This document shows, one piece after another, positions 1-7,044 of a stretch of DNA of 11,870 nucleotides. The position numbers and the translations under genes were made by a program. How positions within the stretch are numbered: the first letter of the stretch is position 1; each line of letters begins with the position of its first letter. The notes beneath the pieces were generated by a model that saw only the letters and a list, made by a program, of their open reading frames with translations, was not told the DNA's origin and did no database searches. The stretch is from Euperipatoides rowelli (Eukaryota; Onychophora; Udeonychophora; Euonychophora; Peripatopsidae): the NCBI GenBank assembly GCA_003024985.2, contig PXIH01S0023804.1. One strand, given 5' to 3'.

Positions 1-201
1 GGGGGGGGGGGTCTTTAACCTTTTTTCGTATACCATCCACATCAGCAGATTTTGAAGAGATTGCAATATGCCACCGCCCATCTTGACCTCTTGTCTGATT
101 TTAAGAGCTTTTTTTTTTTTATTTGAATTTCATTACCGCCCACCAAAAATCATAAAACGCCCACTGGTGGGCGCTACAGATCACATTGAAGTAGAGCCCT
201 G
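1..201. mobile_element. Partial hAT-like element, right end
   Basis: This looks like the right terminus of a hAT-superfamily DNA transposon whose left part lies outside the window. Reading inward from position 201 on the minus strand, the end begins CAGGGCTCTACTTCA, which resembles the CAGGG-type termini of many animal hAT elements. Just inside it is a CGCCCAC/GTGGGCG inverted repeat, and further in there are more CGCCCA words (around 74-80 and 136-142), as in subterminal repeats. No transposase is visible. Also present are an 11-G run at the window start and a run of Ts around 108-120. The 8 bases after the end, CACTAATA (202-209), would be the target duplication, but the other copy is off-window. 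The family assignment is inferred from the terminus only. Confidence 0.4.
158..173. repeat. Short inverted repeat CGCCCAC-TG-GTGGGCG
   Basis: This is a perfect 7-bp inverted repeat separated by two bases. It is GC-rich in an AT-rich setting and lies 28 bases inside the putative hAT-like terminus at 201. It probably belongs to that element as a subterminal hairpin or transposase-binding word. Confidence 0.6.
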
Positions 202-313
202 CACTAATATATTGCATCTAACTGTTGAAAAACAATATTCTTACGTTAACCCCAAATTTTGATTTGTTTGCTAATATATACTAATATGATTCCTTACATG
301 CAATATTTTCATT

Positions 314-321
314 ACCTAGGC
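314..321. repeat. Target-site duplication, left copy (ACCTAGGC)
   Basis: This 8-bp sequence directly precedes the left terminus of the hAT-type MITE and is identical to 701-708. Its core CCTAGG is self-complementary. Confidence 0.85.
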
Positions 322-336
322 CAGGCCTGCTCAACC

Positions 337-354
337 GGTCGATCACGATCGACC
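337..354. repeat. Inverted repeat GGTCGATC-AC-GATCGACC
   Basis: A perfect 8-bp inverted repeat with a 2-base centre lies just inside the left end of the MITE. Its left half, extended to GGTCGATCAC, recurs in direct orientation at 635-644 near the right end, and GTCGATCTT-like words recur at 356-364 and 379-385. This arrangement suggests subterminal binding words, but that role is inferred. Confidence 0.7.
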
Positions 355-412
355 AGTCGATCTTTCAGAAAATTTCAGTCGATCTTCAATTCATATATAA
401 GAAAAAATAATA

Positions 413-547
413 TAAGCCTAATTAAGTACGGTTAATTCGGCTAAATCTTATTAAAATATGTGCATTAATTCTAATCAAAATAAGCCTAATTAAGTACAGT
501 TAATTCGGCATTTCGGCTAAATCTTATCAAAATATGTGCATTAATTC
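413..547. repeat. 68-bp tandem duplication inside the MITE
   Basis: The segment 413-471, beginning TAAGCCTAATTAAGTAC, is repeated at 481-547 with only a few substitutions. The second copy also has an extra 8 bases (CATTTCGG, 509-516), which looks like a local slippage duplication of the adjacent TTCGG. Both copies end with ATGTGCATTAATTC. The duplication lies entirely within the hAT-type element. Confidence 0.85.
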
Positions 548-700
548 ATTTCTAATGTTATTTCTTTTTTACCGTTAATAAATCAAATCTATGGGAGCTG
601 CCATTTTGAAATTGAAAACGGGGGGGGGGGGGGAGGTCGATCACAAGAAATTAGAAGAATTATAAGTAGCTCTTAAAGTCTTAAAGGTTGAACATGCCTG

Positions 701-708
701 ACCTAGGC
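701..708. repeat. Target-site duplication, right copy (ACCTAGGC)
   Basis: This 8-bp sequence directly follows the right terminus of the hAT-type MITE and is identical to 314-321. Confidence 0.85.
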
Positions 709-845
709 AAACTAGGCGCTTTGACTAAGACTTTTCTCTGTTTCTCATTGCATTGAAATTTAATTAAATAATTTAACACTAAGGTAGGGCCTGACATACC
801 TACTGCTTAGGACCAGACCAGTCCTGCCTACAATACTGGAGTTTT
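709..845. other. Spacer between two transposon-like units
   Basis: These 137 bases separate the MITE from the next inverted-repeat element. I see no gene. A small inverted repeat (AGGAC/GTCCT, about 810-826) is the only local structure. Confidence 0.6.
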
Positions 846-916
846 GAGTAAATGGAAAATAGGGTTTTGGGGCCCATTCAAGTATTTTCAAGATTACCAA
901 TTCCTGTTACTGTCTG
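846..916 (+). repeat. Left terminal inverted repeat
   Basis: This is the inverted counterpart of 1462-1533. The strongest blocks are 853-867 (TGGAAAATAGGGTTT, identical) and 886-895 (TTTTCAAGAT, identical), and CTGTCTG (910-916) closes the repeat. Confidence 0.75.
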
Positions 917-934
917 TTGAAGGTATATGACCCT

Positions 935-960
935 TTTTGTGCCCATATATGGGCACAAAA
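935..960. repeat. 26-bp perfect palindrome
   Basis: The half-site TTTTGTGCCCATA (935-947) is followed directly by its exact reverse complement (948-960), so all 26 bases are self-complementary. It lies 18 bases inside the left terminal repeat of the 846-1533 element. It could be a dimer-binding site or a cruciform-forming sequence. Confidence 0.9.
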
Positions 961-1011
961 GAAACAAAAACCACAAGTGACCATAAGAAATAGGAACCGG
1001 AAGTACACTAA

Positions 1012-1520
1012 ACAGGAACTAAAAGTGACACCATCTTGGAAAAGACCCTGATGGGCCCAGGAATACAGAAAGTGGGCAGGGCTATAAACAGGAAATGATC
1101 TAAACAGAAACCAAAGTGCATTACACAGGAACAGGAAGTACACAAAACAGGAACCGGATGTGCACTAAAAAGGAGCCAGAAATGCACCAAACAGGAACTG
1201 GAAATGCATTAAACAGGAACCAGAAGTGCTGGTTAATCCAGAGGGGGTGGGATATCTATCCCATCATGCAGCCTATAATGTCATCATTCCATACATGGTA
1301 ATGAAAAGCTCTAATATTCAGATTTAAACAGGAATGGGTTGTCGCCATCCTGGAAAACACTTGGATGAGCCTAGAAATACCTAACAGGAAGTTATCCCAT
1401 AATGCATCATAACGCGACATTATATGCACATATAGTTATAAAAAGGTTCATCTACGTTTACCAGACAGGAACAGTAATTCGTCTATCTTGAAAAGACCCG
1501 GATGGACCCAGAAACCCTAT
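1012..1520 (+). repeat. Dispersed copies of the end module within the element
   Basis: A ~55-bp module recurs in the same orientation at about 1012-1065, 1325-1380 and 1465-1520. It consists of ACAGGAA, then CCATCTTGGAAAAGACCC or a variant, then GATGG.CCCAG and AATAC or a variant. The last copy is the right terminal repeat. The element therefore appears to have grown by internal duplication of its own terminus, with 22-bp units inserted between copies. Confidence 0.7.
1104..1234 (+). repeat. 22-bp tandem repeat, about six copies, GGAA-rich
   Basis: Units start at 1104, 1125, 1147, 1169, 1191 and 1213, a period of 21-22 bases. The consensus is roughly ACAGGAACCGGAAGTGCACT followed by AA. Two related units occur earlier, at 990-1011 and 1012-1033. 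Each unit carries two GGAA-type cores. The copy at 990 contains a full CCGGAAGT (997-1004), the classic ETS-family site, and others are close variants (CAGGAAGT 1132-1139, CCGGATGT 1154-1161). Open frames across this stretch follow from the repeat and are not genes. Confidence 0.85.
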
Positions 1521-1533
1521 TTTCCACCTACTG
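1462..1533 (-). repeat. Right terminal inverted repeat
   Basis: This is the inverted counterpart of 846-916, with one single-base gap and scattered substitutions. The same module in the same orientation also occurs inside the element near 1012-1065 and 1325-1380. Confidence 0.75.
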
Positions 1534-2829
1534 TAACTAGACAATTGCAATAAACTATTTTATAATTTTAAAACAGGGGAAGGAGTATAAGAAAAGATTG
1601 TACAAAAAAAAAAATTCCATTGCAATATTAATTTTTTTTAATACACAGTGTTTATAGGTCCATTTGTAATTGACCTACATTATATAAGGCCATTATTTCA
1701 GAGGCTACTATAATATAATGAGTCAACTATAATAATGCCAGATACTCTTTTAACTCTACTCCTTTCCTCTGATAATTTCAAATTAATTTAATTGTGTACT
1801 AGGCTATTTAAAAGTATAGCCTACATTAATTTTTATTTCATCTTTTAAAAAGGAAATTTGTTTAGATTTTGTATATTTAAATAACGATAACTCTTAGGCA
1901 ATCTAAATAGACCGGCTGATAGCCTACAGACGCGGCTGTGGTTAAATTCCTGCATAAACATGCTTTTAATTTTATATATACCGTACTGTAAATTTTTTTT
2001 TTTTTTNAAAAAAAAGTGAAGACTGAAAAATGTGAGTTGAGTTACCCTTTTAGCCACCATAACCAAACTAATTAGAACATAAACTAATATTATTATGCTA
2101 AACTATACAATGGAAAAATAACAAACAGAACTCCCACTTTTCTCAAATTTAATATAATTTTAGTTATGAAATGTATTAAAGTTCTAAAGAAAAAAATGTT
2201 GAGCAAATCCACGATTTAATTATATTTTTCAATCCCCAAAGTCCATTTTGGTCTAGTTTTTATTTTTTTCTTTCTTTCTGAAGTATCATTTTGATTGACA
2301 TCGAACAAGCACAGGAAAAACTTTCATTCAATTCAAGCCATACATTAGAACAACAATATTGATTTAAGAATAAGAGAAGAAAAAAAAAATCAATATAAAT
2401 ATAAGTGCCAGAAAACCTCTTACATTAGTGAGAGTATTTGAAAGGCGTTAACTAAAACTTGTCGACTATGATTCCGAAATTCAATTTATCTTGGACTAAT
2501 GAATCCACGTAAACAATTCTCTTACTTCAATCCATGCCACAAATGATATAATGAATAGTGAATTTTGATTCTAAATCCTCATCTTATTTATAAACATTAA
2601 TAAAGTATATTTTACGAGGAAAGTTTTATCACTTGTCATTAACTAGAAATCTTCCAAGATTAAATAAGAAGTCGTGTAATATATATTTTATCTGCTTGAT
2701 GAAAAATACTATTCATTCTAATAACAATTCGATTTATTAATCATCCGAAGATTCTTCTTTAGATATAGGTGCTCTGTAAACTGAACCTTTTACATTAATT
2801 GAAGGTAATTCAAGGTTCATTTTCCAAAT
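1534..2829. other. AT-rich intergenic DNA, no gene seen
   Basis: This is low-G+C sequence with many A and T homopolymers and stop codons in all frames. One unresolved base (N, 2007) lies between a T run and an A run. I see no recognisable protein, RNA or transposon terminus here. Confidence 0.6.
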
Positions 2830-3180
2830 ACGCCCATTCAACTTCTCTATTGAGCTTGGTCATTTCATTTCTGCCCTACATTTCATAGCAGGCTTAAATG
2901 GGTTTTATGCCAACCAGTCAGATTAATATCTGCTGAACTGTGTAAATCCAGCCCTTATCTGGCTGCCTTGATTGCCTCCGATATTTAGATGTGACGCGCT
3001 GGTCATTTATACATTTACACAAGCCCTGATTAGACACACCTCTGACACGGCTTCCCTCTCTAAGCTCAGCCATTATCACACGCTTGTAGTTCTGACCTGA
3101 CAACTGGCTAATCCAAACCCATACATTTTATAATCAGACATCTCTCCAAAACTCCCTGAGAATGGCTGACAACATTTAGG
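2830..3180. other. G+C-elevated, high-complexity island (possible conserved non-coding element)
   Basis: Bases 2941-3120 contain 85 G/C in 180, far above the surrounding sequence. There are almost no homopolymers. The stretch contains homeodomain-core words (CAGATTAATATCTG, a near palindrome, at about 2920-2933, and CCTGATTAGAC at about 3025-3035) and GATA-type words (CTTATCTGG at about 2954, CATTATCACA at about 3071). The longest open frame (minus strand, 2918-3103, 61 codons) resembles no family I know and has no clear splice context. Sequence of this texture in an AT-rich animal desert often turns out to be an enhancer or conserved element. That reading is inference, and an unrecognised exon is the alternative. 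Confidence 0.35.
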
Positions 3181-4164
3181 CTATAAAAACAGAAGAGGCA
3201 GAGGCATACACAAAAAAAAAAAATGAAAGGGTAGATGTCTTTTTTATGAAAATTACCAGATTTACTGAAAACATATTTAGGAAATAGACTCTTTAATTTT
3301 ATCTCTCCGTCGAGAATTGCTTTCTGCCTATCATATGCATCGCCTCACAGAGCAGCCTGAGTGACAAACCGGAGAATAGGCTAAAATTGCAGCGATCATT
3401 TTCAAAAAGAAAACTTACATAATGCATAATATGATTAATTTTTAATTCTAAGCATGAAGAAAAAAAAAGTAAATCCAAATCGGCCTTATTAAAATTAAAA
3501 AGAAACGTTTTTTCCCCCCACAAATATTTTTAACATCGGATTGTCATCTTAATCTAAGTGAGGAGGGGGGGGGGGGGGAGGGAGAGGTCCATTACTAAAA
3601 TGATGTAGTCAAATGAGAGAATTAATATTAAACAATTCTAATCCATACTGGCAGGATGCCTAATTCCTAAGTCTTCTCAATAAAACACGCCTTATAAATA
3701 TGTTTAATTTTTTTTTTTTAAACATTTTTTTTTCCATTATCCTAAAAGAAAACATCTGACCTTTTGACCCCTATTAGCAATTATAAATGGAAATAAGTTA
3801 AATTCCACTATTGACTAATCATTTACATGGCTAAAATAGTCCTTAGAGGTAATGAAAGATTATTTTTTATGTTGCAATTGGGAAGAGATTGGTATGTTTC
3901 AAAAGGATCATTTCCCTCTCTATTAAAAATCAGCTCCTTAACCCCCCCCCCTCCCATTCTCTATAGCAATTAAGTTTTTTTATATTATTTTTTATAAAAA
4001 ATTGTCTCTTAGGGGATTGCCATTTTTATTACGGTACATCTCAAGCTTTTAACAATACTTTGAAGTGAAAAACTAAATAAAATAAAAATAAACCATAAAT
4101 TTGAAGATTCACATACAGTATATACAGCACTCAATATTTTCTAAATATTTATAAGAAAAATAAA
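3181..4164. other. AT-rich intergenic DNA with G and C tracts
   Basis: I see no supported gene. The stretch holds a moderately complex segment (about 3300-3440), a 14-G run (3565-3578), a 10-C run (3942-3951) and many A/T homopolymers. Short open frames here are explained by chance. Confidence 0.6.
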
Positions 4165-4209
4165 AGGTTATAAAAAAATAGATTATAAAAAAATAGGCTA
4201 TAAAATTCT
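4165..4209 (+). repeat. 15-bp tandem repeat, three copies
   Basis: AGGTTATAAAAAAAT (4165-4179), AGATTATAAAAAAAT (4180-4194) and a diverged third copy, AGGCTATAAAATTCT (4195-4209), lie head to tail. Confidence 0.75.
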
Positions 4210-4228
4210 TAATCTAAGCTTTTCTCTG

Positions 4229-4373
4229 TTGGAGAAAAGTACAGAGAAGGGCTACTAAGCTAATATTAGGTATTGGTAGATTATCNNATGAGGANAGACT
4301 TAGAACTTTAAAGTTATATTCTTTAGAAAGGCGTAGGCTTAGGGGAGATATGATTCAAGTTTTTTTAAATAAT
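4229..4373 (+). pseudogene. LINE reverse-transcriptase C-terminal fragment (CR1/L2-like)
   Basis: From 4239 the frame reads VQRRATKLILGIGRLS, then E and R residues around three unresolved bases, then RTLKLYSLERRRLRGDMIQV, and meets a stop at 4374-4376. This is the familiar end of the reverse-transcriptase region in CR1/L2/Jockey-type LINEs, where an RRAT block is followed by a Y-E-R motif and an RRLRGD motif. One extra A at 4235-4238 puts the preceding Leu-Glu-Lys codons (4229-4237) out of frame. The Ns (4286-4287, 4295) fall on codons that are conserved in the family and do not change the frame. Only about 45 codons survive. There is no polymerase catalytic core and no visible 3' tail, so it is a dead fragment. 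The exact clade is not certain. Confidence 0.85.
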
Positions 4374-5094
4374 TAATATTTGAGCGAGAATAGGAATGAA
4401 TATTTACAACGCCTCTTATATGGGTGGCGTTGATATTTCTCGGTGCTTATTATGTAAGGCTTACTACACCAAATTCTTCACACTCGAAAACAACTTAACG
4501 CTTTGAAGGTGAAAAATAATTTGTTGATCACTCTATTATAAAAACTTCACACAAACTTAAACCTGTAATAAATAATAAATGAAACAAATATTTGACATCC
4601 AATAGATCATATAGTTTATCTTATAAACAGTTTAGACGTTAAAATGATTACTTCACACAGGGAAACCAGAAATCCTGACGTTTTTAGTATAATATTTCTC
4701 TCAATGATTAGATAGGGTCTCTTATAAAAAAGAAGAGCTATATTTTATTCTCCAAAGTAATTTTTTATATATTTTTTTAAAAAAAAAAACACAATTTAAC
4801 TACATTGCTAAATTCAAGAATTTTTTCTATCTTAGGATTATCAATAAACGACTTTGATAAAAAAAAAAAAGTGTGTTGACTGTCTTCCCTTCACAGCAAG
4901 CAAATAGGCCAATGAGTGTGCTACTGGATTGACAACTTTAGTTCCCTATAATCTTAGCAAATGGAATGGGGTGCAAGAATAAATAATGAGTCAGCCTAAA
5001 CCAGAGGGGAAAGCTTTCCTACCGTTTATCAAAATATTGCAATTAGATACAACTTATTTAGAATAACCAGCAAATAATACAAGAAAAACCATTA
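4374..5094. other. AT-rich spacer with one complex segment
   Basis: No gene is supported. The part after the LINE fragment (4377-4520) contains better-mixed sequence that could be more LINE remnant, but I could not recognise protein in it. A segment at about 4870-5070 is less AT-rich and holds ATTGACA (4929-4935) and an AP-1/Maf-like TGAGTCAGC (4987-4995). It could be a regulatory element. Confidence 0.45.
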
Positions 5095-5420
5095 GCTTAA
5101 TATTATTAATAATAGTATAATAATAATAGTATAATAATAATAATAATAAAGATAAATAAATAAATAATTAAATAATAATAGTGTTAAGAATTCTATTAAT
5201 AATACTATTGGTACAACTACCAATACTACTAAAATTACTAGTCTACTACTACTAATAATATTACTACTACTACTAAATTACTAATGATAATGATGAAGAT
5301 GATAATACGATATGGTGATAATAGAAGTAACAAATCAATATTATAGTATGACATACAGTACAATTGCTGGTAATGTTTAGTGTATTTACTAATAATAATA
5401 ATGATTTGACCAACAGGAAA
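5095..5420. repeat. Trinucleotide-rich low-complexity tract (AAT/ACT/GAT)
   Basis: This is an imperfect microsatellite. It runs from AAT/ATA repeats (5100-5185), through ACT/CTA triplets (5215-5280), to GAT/AAT triplets (5281-5330, 5389-5404). The open frame on the minus strand here is only repeat-derived Ile/Val/Leu codons and is not a gene. Confidence 0.85.
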
Positions 5421-5610
5421 AAACAACATACTTTTTTTTTGCTGGACTCTTTGGTTCAATGTAATATTATGCAAATTATGTTTTAAATTATACAATAATT
5501 TGGTTTATTGTAAAATACTAATAATTTCCGGCATATTTGTATTTTATTATTAACTTAAGTTATTACTTGTTAAAAAGAACTTCTTATAATCTGATAATTA
5601 AAAGTAACAG

Positions 5611-5960
5611 TTTTTCCTTTCTCAGGTGGTATAACGGAATTTACTTCCATGATGTCATCAGAAGTCACATGACTCAGCTATTTTGAATTATAAGTTATTA
5701 TAAGCCGGTAATTTAAAATAATAATTGGGATTATTTTCTCATGTGGCGTGACATAATTCACTTCCGCGATGACATCAGAAAAGAAAAATCATGACGAACG
5801 TTGTTTGAAATATTAAGTAACAAATTAGGGTTACTTTCTCAGGTGGGATAATCAAATTTACTGTGGTGATATCAAAGTCAGTCACATGACAGTTTTAATT
5901 CTTAATATTGTGATTACTTGCTCTTGCTGATGATGTCATCAGGGTGAATCACTTCATAAA
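5611..5960 (+). repeat. Degenerate ~100-117-bp tandem array with bZIP and E-box motifs
   Basis: Three copies begin with TTTCTC followed by A-GTGG or a variant, with the CTC at 5621, 5738 and 5838. A shortened fourth copy begins near 5911. Each copy continues with an A/T stretch, ATTTACTTCC or a variant, then a TGATGTCATCA-type word, and in two copies a palindromic GTCACATGAC. The 11-mer TGATGTCATCA is identical at 5650-5660 and 5931-5941. TGACATCA lies at 5770-5777. GTCACATGAC is identical at 5664-5673 and 5881-5890, and AP-1-like TGACTCA overlaps it at 5670-5676. The spacing (117, 100, then 83) shows deletions. The motif names follow established consensus sites (ATF/CREB, USF/MITF E-box, AP-1), but binding is not shown. 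Confidence 0.7.
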
Positions 5961-6036
5961 TTTAAAGCAGCTTAATACACAGCTTGAAAATTATTTTACT
6001 TAATAACATAGAAATACCATAGAATACTGTCAATGG

Positions 6037-6118
6037 GTGCACCGTCAAATATGTGTGGCACCCGTATTTCATGGCCAAAGTTAACTAAAGTGTGCCATTG
6101 TCAAATAAGGGTGACACC
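6037..6118 (+). repeat. 27-bp direct repeat pair with hairpin potential
   Basis: The units at 6037-6063 and 6092-6118 share the pattern GTGCCA or GTGCAC, then GTCAAATA, then GTG.CACCC, at a 55-base offset. The first can pair GGGTGC (6035-6040) with GCACCC (6058-6063). The second contains GGGTGACACCC, itself an inverted repeat. Origin unknown. Confidence 0.6.
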
Positions 6119-6314
6119 CCCACACTTAAACTTTTTGATCAGTCGGAAAGAAATCCAAACTGTGCTATGCAAATGTAGCCCCCCCCCCCTCCTCTAGTTT
6201 TTATCTCATCTAAGGTTCAGGATAGTGTTTCCATGTAAATGTGTCGTTTTGACAAACAGTCTTTTAAAGAATCCTGATTCTAGCCAAACAGGTGCACCTG
6301 GGCAGTTTTCAGAG

Positions 6315-6667
6315 ATGGAACCAGGAGATAATGTGATGCTTAGAAATAGTGACACTGTTTATTGGGAATCAGCACGAATCTTGAGTAAACATGGCTCACC
6401 TAGGTCTTACCTTGTAAAGAAAGAACATGGAAACTTAGAAGGAACAGATCAGACTTGAGAAAGACAGCAGTAGAGTTTCGAATCAAGAGAGAGATGGAAG
6501 AGAAGAGGAGGAATATGATAAACAAACAGAGAAACATGGATGAATCATACAACAAACAGAAGGATGAGTCAAACAACAAACAGCTGAAAGTAGAAGAAAG
6601 AAACACGATGTTGAGTGTTGGTCAAAGAGAGATCAGATCTCCAGCTAGATAAAAGGACTATGTGTAA
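6315..6667 (+). pseudogene. Ty3/gypsy retrotransposon Pol C-terminal remnant
   Basis: This is the integrase C-terminal tail of a Ty3/gypsy LTR retrotransposon. The frame from 6315 reads EPGDNVMLR, then a Trp and HGSPRSYLV, the pattern of the small barrel-like domain at the end of gypsy integrases. One base has been lost at about 6435-6437, so the next conserved block (RRNRSDLRKT, from 6437) is in another frame. A charged, Lys/Glu/Asn/Gln-rich linker follows, with NKQ-type repeats at about 6520-6585. The end has RSPAR, followed by an in-frame stop (6650-6652) where the family usually has an aromatic residue before KDYV. The natural stop follows at 6665-6667. The catalytic core, RNase H and reverse transcriptase are absent upstream. 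The copy is dead. Confidence 0.85.
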
Positions 6668-6675
6668 GAAATGAA

Positions 6676-6689
6676 ATATAAAAAAGAGT
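6676..6689 (+). other. Likely polypurine tract of the gypsy remnant
   Basis: A purine-rich stretch (AAAAAAGAG, about 6680-6688) lies directly before the TG that opens the putative 3' LTR and just after the Pol stop. That is where second-strand priming occurs in Ty3/gypsy elements. It is short and partly eroded. Confidence 0.5.
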
Positions 6690-7044
6690 TGTAATGTGTG
6701 CTTGCATGTTGGGCATGTACCATCATTAAACTTATTCATCATGATATTTGTGTTGTGTATTCATTATATTTACACTTATTACACTCAGAGTGGCGATTAT
6801 ACTGGGGCATGAGTATTCCTCGATCCATGAGCGTAGAGTTGCAGTGTAGAGAAGACTGTTGGTCGTTAATACTTAGATTAGAACTAACAGTAGATGAAGC
6901 ATGATGTCATATTTGTGAAGCAAAGATTATTTTGGTGGTTAACACGTGACCTGAGTCAACCTGGGCTTAAGTATCCATAGACTAGTATTGCGGACTGCCA
7001 GTTTCTGTTATTTATACCAATTAAGTATTTTTAACCTTCACACA
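6690..7044 (+). mobile_element. Putative 3' LTR of the gypsy remnant
   Basis: The LTR would begin with TGTAATGTGTGC right after the polypurine tract, a common start for gypsy LTRs. It would end at a CA near 7044 (TTCACACA), giving about 355 bp. An alternative CA end is at 7072. No second LTR copy is in the window, so the end cannot be fixed by comparison. An ATTAAA poly(A)-signal-like word lies at 6724-6729. The sequence is better mixed than its AT-rich flanks. Open frames within it have no known protein. Confidence 0.6.

Larger units (their letters stand above)
322..700. mobile_element. Non-autonomous hAT-type MITE with 8-bp TSD
   Basis: A 379-bp element starts CAGGCCTGCTCAACC at 322 and ends at 700 with the inverted counterpart. 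On the minus strand that end reads CAGGCATGTTCAACC, with 13 of 15 bases matching. It is flanked on both sides by the identical 8-mer ACCTAGGC (314-321 and 701-708), the expected target-site duplication length for hAT elements. The CAGG..TGCTCAACC terminus is also typical of hAT families. There is no coding capacity, so it must have been moved by a transposase encoded elsewhere. The word GGTCGATCAC occurs near both ends (337-346 and 635-644). The interior has a 68-bp tandem duplication and a 14-G run at 620-633. The boundary call rests on the exact duplication together with the inverted ends. Confidence 0.85.
846..1533. mobile_element. Non-autonomous DNA element with ~71-bp TIRs
   Basis: The first ~71 bases (846-916) are an imperfect inverted copy of the last ~72 (1462-1533). 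Both ends share the block TGGAAAATAGGGTTT and later TTTTCAAGAT and CTGTCTG. By eye, about three quarters of positions agree. The outermost bases read GAGTAAATGG on the left and CAGTAGGTGG on the inverted right end. No transposase is present in the 688 bp, so this is a MITE-like or composite foldback element. I see no clear target duplication beside the ends, so the superfamily cannot be assigned. Inside lie a 26-bp palindrome, a 22-bp tandem array, and two further copies of the right-end module. Confidence 0.75.

Noticed and set aside
907-1301. Overlapping open frames of 60-78 codons on both strands
   Set aside because: They lie in the 22-bp tandem array and terminal-module copies. Their open state follows from the repeat period and has no protein-like motif.
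1996-2016. T-run/N/A-run as a hairpin terminator
   Set aside because: The N splits two homopolymers, so the pairing is trivial and the base call is uncertain. A bacterial terminator is not expected here.
2918-3103. 61-codon minus-strand frame as a gene
   Set aside because: No recognisable family and no clear splice or start context. The island is better described as possible conserved non-coding DNA.
5238-5495. 85-codon minus-strand open frame
   Set aside because: It is made mostly of Ile, Val and Leu codons read from the trinucleotide-rich tract, so it is a low-complexity artefact.
6790-6810. TGGCGATTATACTGGGG as a primer binding site
   Set aside because: A primer binding site would follow a 5' LTR. 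This position is inside the putative 3' LTR, about 100 bases after its start, and nothing supports a second internal region.
6698-6904. 68-codon open frame
   Set aside because: It lies wholly inside the putative LTR, downstream of the Pol stop, with no known protein similarity.
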